Both the position numbers and the translations under genes were made by a program. Below the pieces are notes generated by a model that was not told where the DNA came from, did no database searches, and saw only the letters and a program-made list of their open reading frames with translations. This document shows, one piece after another, positions 49,667 through 58,587 of a stretch of DNA of 64,000 nucleotides (position 1 is its first letter; each line of letters opens with the position of its first letter). Source of the DNA: Planctomycetota bacterium (GTDB taxonomy: Bacteria > Planctomycetota > PLA2 > JAEUHO01); NCBI GenBank assembly GCA_028281445.1, contig JANQJW010000079.1, forward strand, positions 32,559 through 96,558, given 5' to 3'.

Positions 49667-50521
49667 ATGGAGGCAGCCCTTCCGTTGCGCACGCGCCTGG
49701 CGGCGTGGTCGCCCGACGATCCGGCGGCGGAGTTCGGCTTCACGGCCCGGCTCGCGCGCGACAACCATTGGCCGGAGTCGTTTGCGGCGCGTGTTGTCGG
49801 GGAGTATCGCCGCTTCATCGAACTCTACGTGACCGCGGGCCATCCGGTCACGCCGTCCGACGAAGTGGACCAGGCGTGGCACCTGCACCTGCTCTACACC
49901 CGCGACTACTGGGGCACGTTCTGCCCCGACGTGACGCGTACGCCGATTCATCACGGACCCACGAGAGGCGGCGACGCGGAGCAGGGGAAGTTCGAGGACT
50001 GGTACGCGCGCACGCTCGACAGCTACGAGCGCACCTTCGGCGAGCGCCCGCCGGCCGACATCTGGCCGCAGAGCGACACGCGCTTCCGCCGCGGCCGGAG
50101 CTTCGTGCGCGTGAGCACCACCGACTTCTGGCTGATGTCCAAGGCGCGCGTCTTCCGCGCAGGCCGCGCCGCGCTCGTCGGCGGTGTCGCCTTGACGCTC
50201 CTGGCGGGCTGCGCAGGCATGGTCCTGGTTGCGGAACTAGGCCTTGTTGCCTGGCTGGGCATCGGGTTGATCGCGCTGCTTGCCCTCCGCCTGCTACGCG
50301 GAACGTGGAGACGACGGCAGTACATGCGCGATCTACGCCGCGACATCGCCGGCGAGGAGGATCAAAAGAGACGCGAGCGCCTCGAGGCGCGCCTCGAACG
50401 CGTCGAGGCCGGGAGCGCGTGGGCTTGGGGCGGCGGCGGCGGATGGGATGTCGGCGGCGCCGGGTGTGGCGGCTGCAGCGGTTGTGGGGGATGCGGCGGC
50501 TGCGGAGGGTGCGGCGGCTGA
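49667..50521 (+). CDS. GRDP-like (DUF1399-type) membrane protein with a Gly/Cys tail
   Basis: The product is 284 aa from ATG 49667 with AGGAGG upstream. The N-terminal domain has the pattern of glycine-rich domain proteins: YRRFIELYVTAGHPVTPSDE and VDQAWHLHLLYTRDYWGTFC, where WHxHLL is typical. Two membrane helices (about 170-215) and a charged linker follow. The last 25 residues are almost only Gly and Cys, ending GCGGCSGCGGCGGCGGCGG, a metal-binding or disulfide-rich looking tail. Similar membrane proteins with Gly/Cys tails exist, but the function is unknown. Confidence 0.72.
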   Translation: MEAALPLRTRLAAWSPDDPAAEFGFTARLARDNHWPESFAARVVGEYRRFIELYVTAGHPVTPSDEVDQAWHLHLLYTRDYWGTFCPDVTRTPIHHGPTRGGDAEQGKFEDWYARTLDSYERTFGERPPADIWPQSDTRFRRGRSFVRVSTTDFWLMSKARVFRAGRAALVGGVALTLLAGCAGMVLVAELGLVAWLGIGLIALLALRLLRGTWRRRQYMRDLRRDIAGEEDQKRRERLEARLERVEAGSAWAWGGGGGWDVGGAGCGGCSGCGGCGGCGGCGG

Positions 50522-50578
50522 CGCAGGCGCATTTCGGTACGATCTCCGAAGCCGCTGGGGGCAAGAGCGGAGGTCGTG

Positions 50579-51001
50579 ATGGCTGCAACGCGTAGCGTGG
50601 TCGTGGTGGTGCTACTGGCAGCCATGATCCTCCCAACGGTCCATTGCGGCTCCGGAAGCGACACGCCGCTGCCCGGCACGATGACTCCTCCGGGGCCGAC
50701 GGGGCCTGCCTTTCTCACGTTCACGGACTTCCAGCTTGCCAGCGTGGTGATCGGCCAGCCCGACTTCACGAGTGGCAACCCCAACCAGGGCGGTGGGCCG
50801 ATGGGGAACACGATCGCGTCAGCGTCCGGGGGCGCGAGCGGGAGCTTCTACGTCGCCGACGCGGTCAACCACCGGATCCTCGGTTTCAACACAGTGCCCA
50901 CTACGAACAACGCGACCGCGGACTTCGTACTCGGCCGCTTTCGTCTTGCCAAGTGGCGATCAGCGCGCCGGCGACCTCATGAGCCCGGACGAGCCCATTG
51001 A
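50579..51001 (+). CDS. truncated NHL-repeat lipoprotein
   Basis: The 140-aa frame has a lipobox signal (VVLLAAMILPTVHCGSG) and one NHL-type repeat (LASVVIGQPDFTSGNPNQGG, then GSFYVADAVNHRILGFN). After ADFVLG the sequence switches to Arg-rich, non-NHL residues and stops. NHL proteins normally have several blades of a beta-propeller, so this looks cut by a deletion or rearrangement near 50940. Whether the short protein is still made is unclear. Confidence 0.55.
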   Translation: MAATRSVVVVVLLAAMILPTVHCGSGSDTPLPGTMTPPGPTGPAFLTFTDFQLASVVIGQPDFTSGNPNQGGGPMGNTIASASGGASGSFYVADAVNHRILGFNTVPTTNNATADFVLGRFRLAKWRSARRRPHEPGRAH

Positions 51002-51098
51002 TCAAAGCGAGATCGGCGATCAGCAGCTGGCGCAGCGCATCGTTCGTTGACATCGGAGTCCGCCGGCGGCGCAGCCTACAGCACCGCGCGATGGCCTC

Positions 51099-52322
51099 TC
51101 AAGGGGTGCGGCTACTTGCCGTGCCTTTCTCGCGGATCACACGGAATTGCATGAAGCGTCCGTCTTCCGCAGCGGCAAGTCGCTGCCTGAGGACCGGACC
51201 GAGGGCCGTAGCCGGCGTCAACACGCCCGCGCGCGGTACCGCGTCCTGTTCGAACAGGAGAACGAGGCCTGTCTCGGAGAGCATCTTCGAGGTCGCGAGA
51301 TAACCGGGGTCTCCCTTGCCTTGGACCGCAACTACGGCGGACTGCCTGCCGTCGTCCGTCTTCGCATGCACGAGCACGCGGAAACTGCCGGCCCGCTGAA
51401 GCCACGGCGGCGGCCCTTCGCCTGACTTCGGCCGGAGCGGAACCGGGGCGCCGACGAAGTAGCCGAAGCCGCGACTCAGGAAGAGCCAGCCCGCCTTGAG
51501 CCAGGCCGAGATGGCGATCCCCTCCTGGTAGCTGCACGGGAGCTGACCGTCGAGCGCGAGCGAGCGGCGGACGATGCGTGCGTTGATGGGGGCCATGAAG
51601 AACGGTCCTCCGAACCGTCGCAGATCTCGATCGAAGCGATACGAATCCCAGCCTCGCACCGTCTCGTCGCTCGAGCGGTTCTCGACGCCAGGCGCGAGGA
51701 CGTACGGATCGGAGTGGAACTCCGCCTCGTACTCGCTCGATTCGAGCACGTTCTTCCGCGCTTTCATGGCCTTGCTGGTGCCGCCGCTGAGCGAGCCCGC
51801 GTAGCTCGTGAATAGCGCTTTCACGTGGGCCGCGCGCCCCCCGCGCTCGGAGAGGCGCTCGATCGCAAACTGTGCGCCGAGATCCGACGGGATGCTGTCG
51901 ACGCCGGCCGCGAGGACGATCTTGGCGCCCGTGCGCTCAGCCTCTCCGTGAAACTGATCGACCATGCGCCGTTGGTACCAGTACTCGCCGGAGAGATCGG
52001 CGTAGTGGGTGCCCGACCGCGCGCACGCACTGACGATGTGTTCCGCGTAGCACTCGCTGAACGGACCTGCCGTGTTCAGGATGACCCTCGCATCCGAAAC
52101 CAACGCGTCCACCTCGGCTTCGTCTGCGGCCTGAGCCACGATCACTCCCGGCTCGGACCCCGTCGCCGCGACGGCGTCTCGGACTTGCGCGAGCTTGTCC
52201 GCGTTGCGGCCCGCGATGGCCCACGTGAAGCGCTGCCCCTCGGGATGCTGCGCGAGGTAGCTCGCGGTGAGCCTGCCGGTGAATCCCGTGGCGCCGTGGA
52301 GGACGATGTCGTAAGGAGGCAT
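51099..52322 (-). CDS. trans-acting enoyl reductase/saccharopine dehydrogenase-family protein
   Basis: The product is 407 aa. The N-terminus YDIVLHGATGFTGRLTASYL is a Rossmann glycine loop, followed by NTAGPFSECYAEHIVSACAR and SGTHYADLSGEYWYQRRMVD, the signature of the trans-acting enoyl reductase / saccharopine dehydrogenase-like family. Relatives reduce polyketide or lipid intermediates in trans, as in mycobacterial lipid synthesis. No polyketide synthase is near, so the substrate is unknown. The last ~100 residues include GDPGYLATSKMLSETGL, also family-typical. Confidence 0.82.
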   Translation of the reverse strand: MPPYDIVLHGATGFTGRLTASYLAQHPEGQRFTWAIAGRNADKLAQVRDAVAATGSEPGVIVAQAADEAEVDALVSDARVILNTAGPFSECYAEHIVSACARSGTHYADLSGEYWYQRRMVDQFHGEAERTGAKIVLAAGVDSIPSDLGAQFAIERLSERGGRAAHVKALFTSYAGSLSGGTSKAMKARKNVLESSEYEAEFHSDPYVLAPGVENRSSDETVRGWDSYRFDRDLRRFGGPFFMAPINARIVRRSLALDGQLPCSYQEGIAISAWLKAGWLFLSRGFGYFVGAPVPLRPKSGEGPPPWLQRAGSFRVLVHAKTDDGRQSAVVAVQGKGDPGYLATSKMLSETGLVLLFEQDAVPRAGVLTPATALGPVLRQRLAAAEDGRFMQFRVIREKGTASSRTP

Positions 52323-52451
52323 GCGGGATCCCTTTCGGATGCATCGTATCGCGCATGCGAGACGAGTCTCGGCGGGTGCTTGTCGCTCCAGGCTCCGGCG
52401 CCGTCGATGCGGCTCCTTCTCCTTCCGTCAGCCGCGCGCTAGTATCTGTCC

Positions 52452-52637
52452 ATGAGCCTTCCGGTAGTTCTGAAGTACAGCGTGTATTGCTTGTTCTGGC
52501 TGAGTGCCTACGCCATCTGGAAGCTGCGGGGCTGGCCGCTGGAGTTGTGGCAGGCGGGTCTTCTGGGGGCTGGTGGAATCGTCGCGGGACAGGTTGCATA
52601 CGTTGCGGCTAGGCGCGCGGCGCACGACAACTCGTAA
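52452..52637 (+). CDS. small two-helix membrane protein
   Basis: The 61-aa frame has two hydrophobic segments (YSVYCLFWLSAYAIWKL and LWQAGLLGAGGIVAGQVAYV) and a basic tail (AARRAAHDNS). It lies between two minus-strand genes. There is no clear ribosome site and no recognised family; the clean hydrophobic pattern is the only support. Confidence 0.4.
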   Translation: MSLPVVLKYSVYCLFWLSAYAIWKLRGWPLELWQAGLLGAGGIVAGQVAYVAARRAAHDNS

Positions 52638-52663
52638 GCTTCGAGCCCCTGGATCCTGTTCGA

Positions 52664-54163
52664 TCATCGCGCCTCGAACACACCGCGGCCGAAGATCGTA
52701 TGCAGCTCGCGCCGCATCGCCAGGCCCAAGCCCGCGTTCCACGCGTTGACGGGATTGTAGTCGTCGCGCAGGACGATGCCTTTGTCGCCCGGCTTGTAGA
52801 CGCTGTAGAGGTCCAGCCGCGGGAAGCCCCGGAGCGGGATCTCTCGATCCGTCGCCAACCAGACGACATTCATCGACGTCTCGCGGACGTGCGCCCCGAA
52901 GCCGACGCGATGACCAAATGCGGCGTCCAGCGTCGCGGCGAACGAGTCGAGCACGCGGCCCCCTGGACTGCCTATCGTGTTCATGAGCAGCACGCCGCCA
53001 GAGACGAGCTTCTCCTTCGCCTCGCCCAGGAACTCTACGGTGCACAGGTGCTCGGGCATGACCTCCGTCGAAACGACGTCGAGCAGGATCGCGTCCCACG
53101 GGCCACGGCCCCGCAGGAACACACGCCCGTCCTCCGCATGGAACTGCGCGCCTTCGACATCGGCGCCGAAGTCTTCTCGCGCGGCGCGCATCACCGCCTC
53201 GTCGATGTCCACGACATCGAAAGTGCGACCTTCGGCGGCAAGCAGGCGGAGCATGGCGCCTCCGCCGCACCCGATCACGAGGAAGCGGCGCGCCTCGGGC
53301 ATGAGCACGGGTACGAGTGCCGCCTTCCGGACGTACTGGCACTGGATCGGATCGTCCTCGTCGTCGATCCGTATGTGCGTGTGAATCAGTCCGTCCAGCA
53401 GCATGTAGCGCTCGCTGTTCAGCTCGGAGTCGATGGTCTGGATCCGGCCGTAGAAGGTCTGCTCGTCGCGAACCAACTCGATGCGCGCGGGCACATCCGG
53501 CGCCGCACGTCCGGGTACGGCCGCGACAACGAGCAGAGCCAGCGCGCCACCCGCAGCGGCGCGGCTCCGCAACGTGAGTCCCAAGAGGCCGACGACGCCG
53601 AGGGCAGCCGCCACGACCTGGAAGATGCCGCTGATGGGCAGGATGGGAACGAGCACGAAGCCTGCTAGGAGCGCCCCGATGACGCTGCCGATGGTGGACA
53701 CCGCGTAGAGCCTCCCGACCGTGCTTCCGGTCTTCGCTGCGTGGCCCGGATGGAGCCGAACGGCGATGGGCGTCAACGTTCCGAGGAGGAACAGTGAAGG
53801 ACCGAAGATCACGAGCGCCGACGCCAGTGCACCGGCTTCGATTCCCAGGCCGGCGAACGCCTCGAGGGCAGGAGAGGCGATCAAGCGCACGAGCAGCGTG
53901 GCGACGCCCGCTAGCGCAACCAGGGAGTGGAACAGCGTCGGCGAGGCCCTTCGATCCGCGACCACGCCGCCGATCCAGTACCCGAGCGCAAGGGCCACGA
54001 GCGCCACGGTGATGAGTGCAGCCCACACCTGGAGGCCGAGGCCGTAGAAGGGCCCGAGGATGCGCGTACCGAGGATCTCGATGACCATCACCGAGGCACC
54101 CGAGACGAGGAGCGTGAGCATGAGCAGGAGCGGCTTGACGTGCGCGGATACGCGATCGGACAT
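52664..54163 (-). CDS. membrane-fused spermidine synthase-like protein
   Basis: The product is 499 aa from ATG 54163; a longer in-frame extension lacks membrane character and was rejected. The N-terminal ~220 residues hold about seven membrane helices (LLLMLTLLVSGASVMVIEIL, VWAALITVALVALALGYWIG). The C-terminal half is a spermidine-synthase fold: TIDSELNSERYMLLDG, the SAM-binding LVIGCGGGAMLRLL, VVDIDEAVM, DGRVFLRGRGPWDAILLD. True polyamine synthesis is uncertain, since these membrane fusions often lack the substrate residues. It probably acts as an aminopropyl- or methyl-transfer-like enzyme at the membrane. Confidence 0.82.
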   Translation of the reverse strand: MSDRVSAHVKPLLLMLTLLVSGASVMVIEILGTRILGPFYGLGLQVWAALITVALVALALGYWIGGVVADRRASPTLFHSLVALAGVATLLVRLIASPALEAFAGLGIEAGALASALVIFGPSLFLLGTLTPIAVRLHPGHAAKTGSTVGRLYAVSTIGSVIGALLAGFVLVPILPISGIFQVVAAALGVVGLLGLTLRSRAAAGGALALLVVAAVPGRAAPDVPARIELVRDEQTFYGRIQTIDSELNSERYMLLDGLIHTHIRIDDEDDPIQCQYVRKAALVPVLMPEARRFLVIGCGGGAMLRLLAAEGRTFDVVDIDEAVMRAAREDFGADVEGAQFHAEDGRVFLRGRGPWDAILLDVVSTEVMPEHLCTVEFLGEAKEKLVSGGVLLMNTIGSPGGRVLDSFAATLDAAFGHRVGFGAHVRETSMNVVWLATDREIPLRGFPRLDLYSVYKPGDKGIVLRDDYNPVNAWNAGLGLAMRRELHTIFGRGVFEAR

Positions 54164-54411
54164 GGGAAGCCTCGCTTGAGTGCGCGGTGGGAGGAGCCAG
54201 CCAGGGTACGAGGAAGGGAGCAACCGCTCTTTGCGGTAGTTCGCTACCCTCTGTTCGTAGGTCGTAGGCCTGCCGCCGACCTCAATCCCGTCGATGCCGC
54301 GACCAGTTTCACGCACAGGTGCTGGCATGCGAAACGGGCTATCCCCGCTGTCGCTCCTGAAACCGAGTCCCCGGACTTGACCGGGGTCGGTCCGCAGAAC
54401 CAGGGGGTACC

Positions 54412-55545
54412 ATGCGCAGAACGCTATTTGCACTCGTCTTCGTGGTCGTCAGCACGACGGGCAGCCGGGTCTCCTATGCGGAGAGCACCAACCGAAATGA
54501 AGTGCGCAGCCGCATCGCAGCCGGTGGTTGGTACGTGCTCTGGGGTGTGACCATCAACGATGCGGAGTACGCCAAGTTCGCCGTTGCTGTGTACTCGGGC
54601 TCCGTGACCGAGTACTTCTCCGACCTTCTTGACCGCAACATCGCGAAGTTCAAGTCAGAAGCCACGATGCGCACGGAGGACTTCCTCCTTGGGGAGATCC
54701 GGCGCGCTTTCAAGACGGGGCAGGTGATCCGCACCGGCCGGAAGCTGGCTCTCAAGGCAGGCATTGCGACCTACAACCGCTGGAAGAACGTGAGCGCCCA
54801 TCTGCCGACGGGAAGCCTGGAGCGTTACAAGGTCTACGGGCCTACGATCCTGGGTCGAGAGACGTGGACCTGGGGTTGGCGGCCGGAGATGAAGCTGACG
54901 GAGCGGCACATTCCACTGCCCAACAACCACCAGCCATTCGTCGCGTTTCGACTCACCGATCGACAGCAGACGCGCGGTGTGGACAACCGGACTTCGGATG
55001 ACCGCGCTCGCGAAACCACGCGCATCACCCTTGTGAACGAAACGTCCTACACCATCACGCACGATGTTGACCATGGCGACGGACGGGGCTTTCGCACGCG
55101 CTGGACGCTTGCACGAGGCGCGGCAGTCCGACACTACGGCAAACGCGGCAACACCTTTCGCGTTTCATGGGACGGCGACTTGAGGCCCGGTCCCCAGCAG
55201 CGCACAGTACCGGTCCCTCCGAATGGTCGCTACCGGTTCAAGAAGTACGGGAACAACGCCACGACGGGACCCGGCCAGTACATCGACCTGGTTCGCGGTG
55301 AGATCCGGTTCGAGAACCGCACGCCGAACATCATCCACTACCGGCTCGACGACCACCGATTCAACGTAGCCGCACGCAGGTCTGCTTGGCATCCGGTTCG
55401 ACCCTCGAGTGACCTCAGGCAGATCCGCTTCGACCACGATCTGCGCACCAACCGCAACAGGACTCGGAGTCTGAGGCTCGCGCCAGGTATCTACGACTTT
55501 CGGTTGGCGGGCGGAGGCCAGTTTCTCGAGCTCGCTGGGAACTGA
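54412..55545 (+). CDS. exported protein of unknown function
   Basis: The product is 377 aa with a signal peptide (LFALVFVVVSTTGSRVSYAE). Its second half has two related beta-type units: TRITLVNETSYTITHDVDHG and RGEIRFENRTPNIIHYRLDD. It is basic (many Arg), unlike its acidic neighbours. No family is recognised. The gene is divergent from the spermidine-synthase-like gene with 248 bp between, which should contain its promoter. Confidence 0.65.
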   Translation: MRRTLFALVFVVVSTTGSRVSYAESTNRNEVRSRIAAGGWYVLWGVTINDAEYAKFAVAVYSGSVTEYFSDLLDRNIAKFKSEATMRTEDFLLGEIRRAFKTGQVIRTGRKLALKAGIATYNRWKNVSAHLPTGSLERYKVYGPTILGRETWTWGWRPEMKLTERHIPLPNNHQPFVAFRLTDRQQTRGVDNRTSDDRARETTRITLVNETSYTITHDVDHGDGRGFRTRWTLARGAAVRHYGKRGNTFRVSWDGDLRPGPQQRTVPVPPNGRYRFKKYGNNATTGPGQYIDLVRGEIRFENRTPNIIHYRLDDHRFNVAARRSAWHPVRPSSDLRQIRFDHDLRTNRNRTRSLRLAPGIYDFRLAGGGQFLELAGN

Positions 55546-55590
55546 CCCAGTGCCGGACCGGGCAGGAACCGGGGCAAGGAACGACCGGCG

Positions 55591-56544
55591 CTAGAGCACG
55601 ATGTCGCGCATGGACGTGATGGCTGCCGTCCCCGGGCCAGTGGCTTGGGTAATGAGTTCCTCTTCGAGATCAGAGACACCATCGCGACCGGCGCGGCGGG
55701 TCCAGAGCCGTTCGCGGACTCTTGCGCGTGCCTCGCTTGTAGACACCGTGCGTTCACGCGTCTGATGATCGAACAGCAGGGGATCGAACGCGCGGAGCGC
55801 AGGGAACTTCAGTCCGGTCAGTACTTCGATGGTCGTCAACCGTACCTGCTCGAGCACCGGCGCGAACGGCAACGGCTGATCGCTGTCGTAGTCGCGCTGC
55901 CAGACCAGGAACCCCGCTGAACGCATGGCACCATCAAGCTGGATAGAGATGACCTTCCAGAACCCGGCCGGGATGCGGATCGGCTCCTCGTTCGCGCCGT
56001 TCTTGTGAAGCGGGTCTTCATCGGTGAACACCGGGCCGGTGAACACGCAGGCTCGCCGACCTCCGTCGTCTTCTACCCGTTCGAGCATCCAGTCTTCGAT
56101 GTTGCCCCAGGCATGGTCGTGCAAGTTCTCGTGCTGTGGGACGATGTTGGACCACAGGTCGCTCTCACGTTCTGCGACGGAGGCATCGGCTTCCGTTCCC
56201 CAGGACAGGCTCTTCCGCCGCGCTAGATGTCCCCGGTCCCACGGGTTGGGGCCCAAGTTGTTCGTTGCACTCTCTCGATAGCCCCGGTCATTGTCGACCT
56301 GCAGCGATGTCGGATGGATCTGGGGGTCGTGTCGGAAGCTACGGCTTGTGTGCTGTGATGACGAGATGCTGTCGCCGTCCACGTTGTGCGCCGAGACGAA
56401 AGCAAACCCGCGATCCTGGCTGAACAACAGGGAGTGGCGAAGATGGTGAATGTACTCGCCGGTGAACGCCGATTGGCTGACCCTGTCGCTTGGAGTCGGC
56501 AACGGGATGGCTTGACCGGCGATGAAGTCGGGATCATAGGGCAT
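55591..56544 (-). CDS. DNA/RNA non-specific endonuclease (NUC1/NucA type)
   Basis: The product is 317 aa. The active-site motif is WDRGHLARR with the catalytic His106, followed by LWSNIVPQHENLHDHAWGNI, which carries the Mg-binding Asn and the conserved Trp. The C-terminal ~100 residues end ITSMRDIVL and are less typical. No signal peptide is seen. An exported or effector role is possible but not evident; no immunity gene is adjacent. GGGAG precedes the ATG at 56544. Confidence 0.9.
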   Translation of the reverse strand: MPYDPDFIAGQAIPLPTPSDRVSQSAFTGEYIHHLRHSLLFSQDRGFAFVSAHNVDGDSISSSQHTSRSFRHDPQIHPTSLQVDNDRGYRESATNNLGPNPWDRGHLARRKSLSWGTEADASVAERESDLWSNIVPQHENLHDHAWGNIEDWMLERVEDDGGRRACVFTGPVFTDEDPLHKNGANEEPIRIPAGFWKVISIQLDGAMRSAGFLVWQRDYDSDQPLPFAPVLEQVRLTTIEVLTGLKFPALRAFDPLLFDHQTRERTVSTSEARARVRERLWTRRAGRDGVSDLEEELITQATGPGTAAITSMRDIVL

Positions 56545-56794
56545 CGCCTGCTCCCTTCGCTCTCACACGGCAGTCTAGGATTCGCCCCTGCTTTCTCATC
56601 TTCCAGCCCTCCACGTCTTTCACCTGAACGCGAGGCTACCACATCGGTGATAGGGCGTGAGCGGCGCTGGACGGGAACCGCCCGCTTGGCTGGTGGCGCA
56701 GCCTTGCGGCAGCAGCTCGGCCCGGACCGACGTACCCAACCGTGGTGAAGGTGCGAGTGCGGCCGTGGCTCTCTCGCCGGTGTAGCCTGTGCGC

Positions 56795-57757
56795 ATGCTG
56801 CGACGGGCGCGGACCGCTCTCTGTCTTGGTCTGCTCGCGGCCGTCGCGCTTGCCGCTGGTCTCGTGGTCGGCTGTGCGTGTCCACACGAGTGCCGCCCAG
56901 CACGCTGCGCCGCGGGTCCCGCTACTCCTTCGATCGCCGGCGTCGTCCGCGACGAGCAGGGCCTGCCCATTCCGAATGTGGGGATCGAGGTGGACGGCTA
57001 CCCGACGCCCATCAACCACATGCCTCCGATCTGGTACACGGACGTGCGCGGGCAATTCGAGATGCACGACATCGCGCCGGGCCCCGTGAAGCTTCTCGTG
57101 ACTCCCGCCAGGGGCGCGAAGGAGAAGATCGTGGACACCCGGACGGGCGTGCGCGACCTCGTGATCGTGTTGGACCCGGGCCCGCAACTGATCCTGCGCA
57201 TCGTCGACTACGTGCCCGGCCCGGAAGAGCGGGGAGCGCGCGTGACGTGGAAGGGCCGGAAGTACGAGAGCGCGTTCCGGCATGCGCCCATCCGCGCCGA
57301 CGGCTGGGTGCGCTTCGTCGCCTTGCCTCCCGACGGGGAGTTCGAGATGTGGGCCTTGGCCGACAGACGGCGTCACGTTCGCGCGCGCAGTCTGAAGCCA
57401 GGACCAACCGAGCAACGCATCGAGCGACACGAGGTCAGGGACATCGCGGGCAGGATCACCGGATCGGAGGCCACGCTCAATCAGAGGCTTCCCCCCGAGG
57501 CCCCAGGGCGGCTCCTCGAACGCCTCAGCGTCGGCGTCTACCCATCTGCTCCCCAGGGCGGGTTCTGGAGCCTCGAGGTTGCCAGCGCAAGCGTGCAACC
57601 CGACGGCTCTTTCCGCATTCACGGGCTTCCCCCGGGCACGTACCTCCTCTACGTCCACACGAGCGCCGGCGAGATCTTCGGCGTCTCCAAGGTCGTCGAG
57701 GCAGGGACGACGGACGCGATCATCGATATCGACGGACCGAGGTCGTACGCACCGTGA
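56795..57757 (+). CDS. lipoprotein with carboxypeptidase-regulatory-like domains
   Basis: The product is 320 aa from ATG 56795 (a GTG two codons upstream is possible), with a lipobox (ALAAGLVVGCACP) and several further Cys just after it. Two to three beta-sandwich units are visible: IAGVVRDEQGLPIPNVGIEV, GQFEMHDIAPGPVKLLVTPA and SFRIHGLPPGTYLLYVHTS. It resembles the larger protein at 27683, so it belongs to the same envelope-protein class. The function is unknown. Confidence 0.75.
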   Translation: MLRRARTALCLGLLAAVALAAGLVVGCACPHECRPARCAAGPATPSIAGVVRDEQGLPIPNVGIEVDGYPTPINHMPPIWYTDVRGQFEMHDIAPGPVKLLVTPARGAKEKIVDTRTGVRDLVIVLDPGPQLILRIVDYVPGPEERGARVTWKGRKYESAFRHAPIRADGWVRFVALPPDGEFEMWALADRRRHVRARSLKPGPTEQRIERHEVRDIAGRITGSEATLNQRLPPEAPGRLLERLSVGVYPSAPQGGFWSLEVASASVQPDGSFRIHGLPPGTYLLYVHTSAGEIFGVSKVVEAGTTDAIIDIDGPRSYAP

Positions 57758-57829
57758 CGATTCCTCGTCGTGCTTTGCCTGCACCTTGGCGGTGGCGTCG
57801 CCTGCGCAACTACCGCTACGCTGTTCGTC

Positions 57830-58366
57830 GTGAAGTTCTTCGCGGTCGCAGTGATCATCGCGCTGTCCCCAGCTGTTGCTGGTTGCGGGCGCGACACCTC
57901 GGATGACTACGCCTCCATGCCCACGCACCGGCCGGGGGAGCTTCCACCGGCGGGCTGGAAGGTCGAGCCCGAGGATCTCACGATCTATTCAGACTTGCGC
58001 GGCGGCGACGGGAACCTGGCGGGTGCCTACACAGGCGTCATGGACATCGGTCCCACCCAGGCCATCCGGGTCGTGAACGGGGAGCTGAAGGCAGTGCCAG
58101 GTGACGGCAAGACGCGGTACGACCTCGTCCTCTTCCCCGACGGTACGGCCTATACAGCGTACTTTGACAGCGAAGGACGCCCTGGGCCTCGGCACGTCGG
58201 CTACTGGAGCTACACGGACCAGCGGCTCAAGGTCGGCATCAAGGAAATGGTTCCAGGCCGGCCAGACTCCGAATTCCCCGTTCAGGTGATCGACGAGAAG
58301 ATCATCTTCAAGCCAGACCATCCAAGAGAGCGCACCGAGTTGCGCAGAGTCGGCGCAGGTCCCTAA
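57830..58366 (+). CDS. lipoprotein of unknown function
   Basis: The product is 178 aa from GTG 57830, chosen because the signal (VAVIIALSPAVAGCGRD) then begins at once; another GTG at 57770 would add 20 residues. After the lipobox the protein has GELPPAGWKVEPEDLTIYSD and a beta-rich core (YDLVLFPDGTAYTAYFDSEG, GYWSYTDQRLKVGI). No family is recognised. It follows the carboxypeptidase-regulatory-like lipoprotein by 72 bp. Confidence 0.65.
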   Translation: MKFFAVAVIIALSPAVAGCGRDTSDDYASMPTHRPGELPPAGWKVEPEDLTIYSDLRGGDGNLAGAYTGVMDIGPTQAIRVVNGELKAVPGDGKTRYDLVLFPDGTAYTAYFDSEGRPGPRHVGYWSYTDQRLKVGIKEMVPGRPDSEFPVQVIDEKIIFKPDHPRERTELRRVGAGP

Positions 58367-58587
58367 GAGCCAGCAGGCCCCGATGACTCGCCCACATCGG
58401 TACCGGGTACGAAGCGGTCGGATCCCGGGTACGGAGCCAGCATTTCTCGTTGCAGATTCGCGCGATGGTCTGGTGAGTCTGCGACACCAGCTCCCGCCTT
58501 GATCGGCTACCCCCTGCTGCGGCTCCGCGTACTCTTCTTCGAAGCGCCCGCCGTTGCCCGCAGTGCCGGACCTCGGTACCCTCGGAC

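Noticed and set aside
55591..56544. NUC1-type nuclease as a contact-dependent toxin with immunity partner
   Set aside because: No secretion or polymorphic-toxin domain precedes it, and the neighbours are an unrelated exported protein and a lipoprotein, with no small immunity-like gene.
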